From Candidatus Pacearchaeota archaeon (GTDB lineage: Archaea; Nanobdellota; Nanobdellia; Pacearchaeales; GW2011-AR1), in contig JAPLYA010000081.1 of assembly GCA_026395775.1 (NCBI GenBank), forward strand, positions 1 through 9,876: DNA of 9,876 bases, given 5' to 3'. Made by a program: the position numbers and the translations under genes. Numbering within the stretch: the first letter of the stretch is position 1; every line of letters starts with the position of its first letter. Of this stretch, positions 6,818-9,876 are shown piece after piece. A model generated the notes under the pieces. The model was given only the letters and a program-made list of their open reading frames with translations, ran no database searches and was not told the DNA's origin.

Positions 6818-6934
6818 AAAACTATTTTAGTAAACAAGAGAGTCAAAGCCGATTGGTTATGAAAACAATTACCACCATTGCTTGCTCCCAAGTTAAGTTT
6901 ACAAAAGCGAAGTTTAGCATTACCTTTAATCTAG
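6818..6934 (+). repeat. Intergenic repeat, copy C
   Basis: This near full-length copy starts with AAACTATT (6819-6826), as copy D does. It continues with GAGTCAAAGCCGATTGGTTA, a degenerate CAATTACCACCATTGCTTGC, and the tail TTTACAAAAGCGAAGTTTAG ending near TTTAATCTAG. The distance from AAACT to GATTGG is 38 nt here, 39 in D and 38 in E, so the left boundary is fairly well fixed. It begins 12 bp after the EndA stop and leads within about 7 bp into the twin hairpin at 6941-7003. Confidence 0.75.
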
Positions 6935-6940
6935 CACAAC

Positions 6941-7003
6941 AAAAATCCCCATAAACTTCGGATTTTTGAGGGGTTCAGAAATGCAAAACTAATAGCATTT
7001 CTG
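6941..7003. other. Twin hairpin between EndA and the winged-helix gene
   Basis: The first hairpin pairs AAAAATCC (6941-6948) with GGATTTTT (6960-6967), 8 bp around an 11-nt loop. The second pairs CAGAAATGC (6976-6984) with GCATTTCTG (6995-7003), 9 perfect base pairs around a 10-nt loop. The pair is bracketed by a direct repeat CACAACAAAA (6935-6944 and 7005-7014). It could end EndA transcription or be part of a mobile or RNA element. It stops about 11 bp before the TATA box of the next gene. Confidence 0.65.
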
Positions 7004-7014
7004 CCACAACAAAA

Positions 7015-7021
7015 TTTATAA
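7015..7021 (+). promoter_or_regulatory. TATA box for the winged-helix gene
   Basis: TTTATAA is centred about 26 nt upstream of the ATG at 7044, the spacing expected for a leaderless archaeal mRNA. It follows the twin hairpin directly. Confidence 0.55.
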
Positions 7022-7043
7022 TCCCCAGATTTCTTCTAGAAAT

Positions 7044-7985
7044 ATGCCAGTAACAAAAGAGAGAATAGTTGAAATAATAAAAATAAGAGGTCCTAGCCTG
7101 CCCGTTCATATTTCTCAGGCAACAGGAATCACTTCTTTATTTGCAGGAGCTTTCTTATCAGAATTGCTGGGAGATAAGATTATAAAAATAAGCAATCTAA
7201 AAGTAGGGGGCTCTCCATTATACTATATCCCAGGACAAGAAGAACAACTAGAAAAATTTTACACCTTCTTGCCAAGCAAAGAAAAAGAAGCTTTTTTGCT
7301 GTTAAAAGAAAAAAAGCTTTTAGAAGATGATAAATTAGAGCCAGCAATCAGAGTTGCCCTAAGAAGCATAAAAGATTTTTCTTATCCATTAATATTGAAT
7401 CATCTAGATTCAAAAATTCTTTTCTGGAGATTTCGCTCATTTTCAGAAGAAGAGGCAAAACTTGCTGTTGAAAGAATATTTATTTCTCAAAATAAAATTC
7501 AGGAAGCAAAACCACAACAAATTGCTCCATTGATTCGGGTTGAGCAAAAAGTAATAAAAGAAGCACAAAAGCCAGAAATAAAACCCCAAGCAAAACCAGA
7601 GATAAAAATTGAAAAAGCAAAACAAGTTATCAAAGAAAAGCCACTAATAACATTAAAACTCGAGAAAAAGAAAATAATTGAAAAATCGGAGTTTGTAAAT
7701 AAAGTAGTTAATCATTTAGAAGCAGATAATATCGAGATTTTGGAAGAGCTGGCTTTCAAGAAGAAAGAATATTCAGCAATAGTAAGAATAAACTCTGATT
7801 TAGGCAAGATAAAGTTTTTAGTAATAGCAAAAGAAAAGAAAACAATAACTGAAAATGACTTAGCTTTGGCTTTGTCAAATACAAAAACCCCTATTTTATT
7901 TATTACCCCCGGAGAACCCAATAAAAAAGCCCTGGCTTACTTGGAACAAAACTCTTCTGTAGTTAAGTTCAAAAAGTTATCCTGA
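7044..7985 (+). CDS. Winged-helix-like protein with charged linker and C-terminal alpha/beta domain
   Basis: This 313-residue, probably cytoplasmic protein has three parts. Residues 1-63 (TKERIVEIIKIRGPSLPVHI, then QATGITSLFAGAFLSELLGD and a KIIKISNLKVGGSPLYYIPG wing) look like a winged helix-turn-helix. A helical extension runs to about 145. Residues about 150-215 are a Lys/Glu/Pro/Gln-rich linker (for example KPEIKPQAKPEIKIEKAK). The C-terminal part (about 216-312) has alternating helices and strands: EILEELAFKKKEYSAIVRI, KIKFLVIAKEKK, DLALALS and TPILFITPGEPNKKALAYLE. It resembles nuclease-fold (restriction-endonuclease-like) domains, but I cannot point to a confident catalytic set. A nucleic-acid-binding role is inferred; I know no named function. 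Its start is fixed by a TATA box 26 nt upstream, and it lies in the same direction as EndA but with its own promoter. Confidence 0.88.
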   Translation: MPVTKERIVEIIKIRGPSLPVHISQATGITSLFAGAFLSELLGDKIIKISNLKVGGSPLYYIPGQEEQLEKFYTFLPSKEKEAFLLLKEKKLLEDDKLEPAIRVALRSIKDFSYPLILNHLDSKILFWRFRSFSEEEAKLAVERIFISQNKIQEAKPQQIAPLIRVEQKVIKEAQKPEIKPQAKPEIKIEKAKQVIKEKPLITLKLEKKKIIEKSEFVNKVVNHLEADNIEILEELAFKKKEYSAIVRINSDLGKIKFLVIAKEKKTITENDLALALSNTKTPILFITPGEPNKKALAYLEQNSSVVKFKKLS

Positions 7986-8001
7986 TTATATAGGTAAAAG
8001 T

Positions 8002-8104
8002 AAACTATTCCTCGCCTCAAAGAAAGTCAAAGCCGATTGGTATGCAATTAACACAATTGCTTGCATAATTAAAAAGTTGACAAAACGAAATTAGTGATTA
8101 TCTC
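8002..8104 (+). repeat. Intergenic repeat, copy D
   Basis: This copy reads AAACTATTCCTCGCC, then AGTCAAAGCCGATTGG (8025-8040), a perfect small hairpin GCAATT-AACAC-AATTGC (8044-8060), and the tail AAAAAGTTGACAAAACG with AAATTAG. The GCCGATTGG core is identical to copies C and E. The tail is nearly identical to copy A. It starts about 17 bp after the stop of the winged-helix gene and is followed within about 10 bp by the structured region at 8112-8301. Confidence 0.75.
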
Positions 8105-8111
8105 TAAAATC

Positions 8112-8301
8112 AAAAAAACAATGGGGCACCGCACCTTAAAAGGTGCGGTTTGTAAAGCCCCTTGTTTTTAGGATGCCAAGAGAATCAGCAGATTCTCGGG
8201 CACAGAAAATTGTGAGATTGCGAACAATTTTCTTGTGCTCAGAAAAATCTGGCGTTGCAAGGCAACGTCTACAGCCTAAAGGCTGTAGTTTATTTTTCTG
8301 A
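8112..8301. ncRNA. Candidate structured RNA or multi-hairpin element in convergent spacer
   Basis: Four consecutive fold units are visible. Unit 1 (8114-8169): AAAAACAA/TTGTTTTT and GGGGC/GCCCC close an inner perfect stem ACCGCACC/GGTGCGGT with loop TTAAAA. Unit 2 (8180-8197): GAGAATC/GATTCTC with loop AGCA. Unit 3 (8198-8240): GGGCACA and GAAAATTGT pair with ACAATTTTC and TGTGCTC, 16 bp with one wobble and one bulge. Unit 4 (8239-8301): outer stem TCAGAAAAAT/ATTTTTCTGA encloses two hairpins, CGTTGC/GCAACG and CTACAGCC/GGCTGTAG, a possible three-way junction. Several stems are GC-rich against an AT-rich background, which in such genomes favours structured RNA. Which strand is transcribed is unknown. 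On the minus strand it would be the 3' UTR of the surface-protein gene and would end in the T-rich arm of unit 1, so a bidirectional terminator role is possible. Confidence 0.55.
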
Positions 8302-8311
8302 CATTATAAAA

Positions 8312-9610
8312 CTAACATAGCTCTTTCCCAATTCCTGAGTTATAATGATCTAGAACTTCTGCTTGAGTTAGAGCTTTATTCCAAACAGCAACTTCATCTA
8401 TTGTTCCACTAAATGGTTGATCTGAATATCCGTTCCCACCCCCAGGACAACCTGTATTTCCGATTCTTAAAGGGCAAGTAGAAGTATCTCCTGAAGCCAC
8501 ACCGCCATTATTGTCTGCTACAAGAGTACCATTTACATAGAACCGTTCTTTATTGCCATTAAATACCCCTACAAGATGAATCCATCGATTTATAACATTA
8601 GCTTCATTTGTATATCCCCAACCCGCTGCTGAAACTGCACTGGGATTGCGAGTCCAAAAATTAAATGAATTATATGCCCCTGCTATATTAAGCCCATAAC
8701 CCAGTTCATATATTGTTTGTTTTCCAAGAATGTTATAATAATAGTTACCGTTAGTCATTCCAGAATTTGGTTTTATCCAGGCTTCAACTGTTAATGGCCC
8801 TTGGATATTCAAACTGGAATCTTTTCCAACATCAATCCAACCACCAGAAAATTGAGCTGCATTTCCAATTTTTCCAGCAATTAAATTAACTGTTCCACTT
8901 ATTGTTCCGTTATTTTTTCCAGTTCTATCAACAATTAAAGTTCCAGAGTTTTCATTCATTTTCCAATAGCCCACAAGTCCAGCAGGACAAGTTGGTTTAT
9001 CTACACAAGCTCCTGATTTGCACCAACATGAAGCACCACAACTTGTACAAGAACTATCATCAGCTTTGTCAGTAAAGCTACAGGTTCCTGTTGCAGTATC
9101 GCAAGTTCCAGGAGCATTTTTGCATTGTTCAGAAGTTGTGCATTCTTCATTTCTAGTACATCCTGAAGGATTTTCTTGAACTGTTGTTTTTCTTAAAATA
9201 TATTCATCTGCTTTAGTTCCTACTTTTTCCTGGTCTTCTCTGACAGAAACAGGGGCAATTGAAATCTTGCTTATGTTGCTGATTTTAGTTGTAATAGTAT
9301 ATGTTCTAGATTCAAACTCATTCAAACCAGAAACACTCTCTACTTGGCTATCTGTTTCATTGTATAATACAATTCTGATTTTATCAACTTGTCCTGAGCC
9401 TGGTTGTCTTGATATTTTGACTGTTGCTAGATTATCAAGAACACTGGCTTTTTCTATTTTCATGCTAACTGTTAACAAACTAGAATCTATCTCCTCTGCA
9501 CTTTGAAATAATTTTGGTTTTAAAATCGCCCAAATTATACCAATTGCTATAATTACTAGTAAAATTATAAGAACACTTGCAACAATTGTTGACAAACCCC
9601 TCTTTTTCAT
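8312..9610 (-). CDS. Prepilin-like surface protein with Cys-rich segment and LamG-like domain
   Basis: This is a 432-residue exported protein. The start MKKRGLSTIVASVLIILLVI has the basic-residue-plus-Gly cleavage site (after Gly5) and hydrophobic helix of class III signal peptides, processed by an archaeal prepilin peptidase; the helix would then serve as anchor or assembly segment. Residues about 40-145 form a beta-rich pilin-like region. Residues 151-208 contain twelve Cys, probably disulfide-bonded. From about 210, GLVGYWKMNENSG, AAQFSGGWIDVG, TVEAWIKP, WIHLVGVFNG, RFYVNGTLV and SGTIDEVAVWNKALTQAEV follow the order of LamG/concanavalin-like domains, often carbohydrate- or protein-binding. 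It is probably a surface adhesin or minor pilin; the ligand is unknown. A TATA box lies 26 nt upstream. No pilus assembly genes are in the window. Confidence 0.9.
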   Translation of the reverse strand: MKKRGLSTIVASVLIILLVIIAIGIIWAILKPKLFQSAEEIDSSLLTVSMKIEKASVLDNLATVKISRQPGSGQVDKIRIVLYNETDSQVESVSGLNEFESRTYTITTKISNISKISIAPVSVREDQEKVGTKADEYILRKTTVQENPSGCTRNEECTTSEQCKNAPGTCDTATGTCSFTDKADDSSCTSCGASCWCKSGACVDKPTCPAGLVGYWKMNENSGTLIVDRTGKNNGTISGTVNLIAGKIGNAAQFSGGWIDVGKDSSLNIQGPLTVEAWIKPNSGMTNGNYYYNILGKQTIYELGYGLNIAGAYNSFNFWTRNPSAVSAAGWGYTNEANVINRWIHLVGVFNGNKERFYVNGTLVADNNGGVASGDTSTCPLRIGNTGCPGGGNGYSDQPFSGTIDEVAVWNKALTQAEVLDHYNSGIGKELC

Positions 9611-9630
9611 AAGATTTATAAACTAAACTG

Positions 9631-9640
9631 GTATAAAAAG
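9631..9640 (-). promoter_or_regulatory. TATA box for the surface-protein gene
   Basis: On the minus strand this reads CTTTTTATAC, centred about 26 nt upstream of the ATG at 9610. A second TTTATAAA at 9614-9621 is too close to the start to act as its TATA box. Confidence 0.55.
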
Positions 9641-9661
9641 ATATTCTTTTGTTGGTAACAG

Positions 9662-9776
9662 AAAACTTTATTCGCCGCTAGAAAAATTCAAGCCGATTGG
9701 TTTGAACAATTAACACAATTGCTCGCTCTAAAGTCAAGTATACAAAAACAGCAGTTTAGTTTTAATTCTAATCCAA
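9662..9776 (+). repeat. Intergenic repeat, copy E
   Basis: This is a full-length copy: AAAACTTTATTCGCCGCTAG, then TTCAAGCCGATTGGTTTGAA, CAATTAACACAATTGCTCGC, and the tail AAGTCAAGTATACAAAAACA with GCAGTTTAGTTTTAATTCTA. It gives the longest uninterrupted match to the family consensus. It lies between the promoter of the surface-protein gene and the stop codon of the right-hand transposase fragment, with its tail towards the transposase. Confidence 0.75.
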
Positions 9777-9786
9777 ACAGATACTG

Positions 9787-9876
9787 TCATCTTAGCGAAT
9801 GGTGCAACATCTTCCCCATTTTTCTGATTAAATTCAAAATCTTATTCCTCCCCAGTTTCAAATTTATCTCTGCCAT
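9787..9876 (-). CDS. DDE transposase, C-terminal fragment (cut by window edge)
   Basis: On the minus strand the last 90 bp give an open frame of 29 codons ending in TGA (9787-9789) and containing MAEINLKLGRNKILNLIRK. This aligns with MAGINLKLKRNKLLELVRY in the fragment at the left edge, so it is the C-terminus of a related but non-identical transposase. The Met at the window edge is internal by alignment with the left fragment, not the start. The last ten residues (MGKMLHHSLR) differ from the left copy, so the end may be degenerate. The stop is part of TGACAGTAT, echoing the ACAGTAT just after the left fragment's stop. Most of the gene, including the catalytic region, is outside the window. 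Confidence 0.65.
   Translation of the reverse strand: MAEINLKLGRNKILNLIRKMGKMLHHSLR

Noticed and set aside
6703..6891. Leftward 62-codon open frame across the end of EndA and repeat copy C
   Set aside because: It is mostly antisense to the conserved EndA C-terminus and to a repeat; no TATA box or family similarity supports it.
6971..7003. GGGTTCAGAAATGC resembling a tRNA T-arm
   Set aside because: The stem CAGAAATGC/GCATTTCTG is not a T-arm, the GTTCRANNC loop is not met, and there is no acceptor stem, D-arm or anticodon arm at the right distances.
7443..7921. Leftward open frames opposite the winged-helix gene
   Set aside because: They are antisense shadows of a Lys/Glu-rich coding region, giving Phe/Leu-rich translations with no recognisable domain.
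6128..8104. The repeats as C/D-box guide RNAs
   Set aside because: No RUGAUGA C box with a matching CUGA D box could be placed in the copies on either strand.
206..9776. The intergenic repeats as a CRISPR array
   Set aside because: Copies are hundreds to thousands of bases apart, diverged and about 110 bp long, with genes between them; there are no regular spacers or cas genes.

Overview
The window reads as a piece of AT-rich archaeal chromosome, most likely from a DPANN lineage of the Woesearchaeota/Pacearchaeota type. That placement is an inference from gene content: an archaeal tRNA-splicing endonuclease, a class III (prepilin/archaellin-type) signal peptide, archaeal TATA boxes 25-29 nt upstream of start codons (so mostly leaderless mRNAs), and a leucyl-tRNA synthetase of bacterial rather than archaeal architecture.

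Layout. Position 1-130 is the 3' end of a DDE transposase reading rightward into the window. After a repeat-bearing spacer come a ZIP-family metal transporter (342-1064, +) and a convergent leftward block: metallo-beta-lactamase-fold hydrolase (1061-1825), HEPN protein (1845-2342) and minimal nucleotidyltransferase with an N-terminal helix-turn-helix-like region (2329-2967). The last two overlap and form an MNT/HEPN pair of toxin-antitoxin type. Next, also leftward, are leucyl-tRNA synthetase (3022-5508) and a 137-residue protein of unknown function (5525-5938). A 310-bp divergent spacer separates these from two rightward genes, tRNA-splicing endonuclease EndA (6249-6806) and a winged-helix-like protein with a charged linker (7044-7985). 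A 326-bp convergent spacer holds a dense cluster of perfect and near-perfect hairpins. Then comes a leftward gene for a surface protein with a prepilin-like signal peptide, a Cys-rich segment and a LamG-like domain (8312-9610). The right edge (9787-9876) is the 3' end of a second, related but non-identical transposase, reading leftward.

The most unusual content is between the genes. An approximately 110-bp repeat family (signature AGCCGATTGG, then AATTAACACAATTGC, then a TACAAAA..GAAGTTTAG tail) occurs in at least five copies, plus an inverted half-copy. It lies next to both transposase stop codons and also alone in three other spacers. In two of these, hairpin clusters start about 10-15 bp after the repeat: a twin hairpin at 6941-7003 and a four-unit, roughly 190-nt structured region at 8112-8301 that includes a possible three-way junction. 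This repeat-plus-hairpin arrangement is the best candidate here for something undescribed: an IS-derived non-autonomous element, a structured RNA, or both.

Among the genes, housekeeping functions (LeuRS, EndA) sit beside accessory ones (MNT/HEPN, transposases, surface protein). No CRISPR array, rRNA or tRNA gene was recognised.
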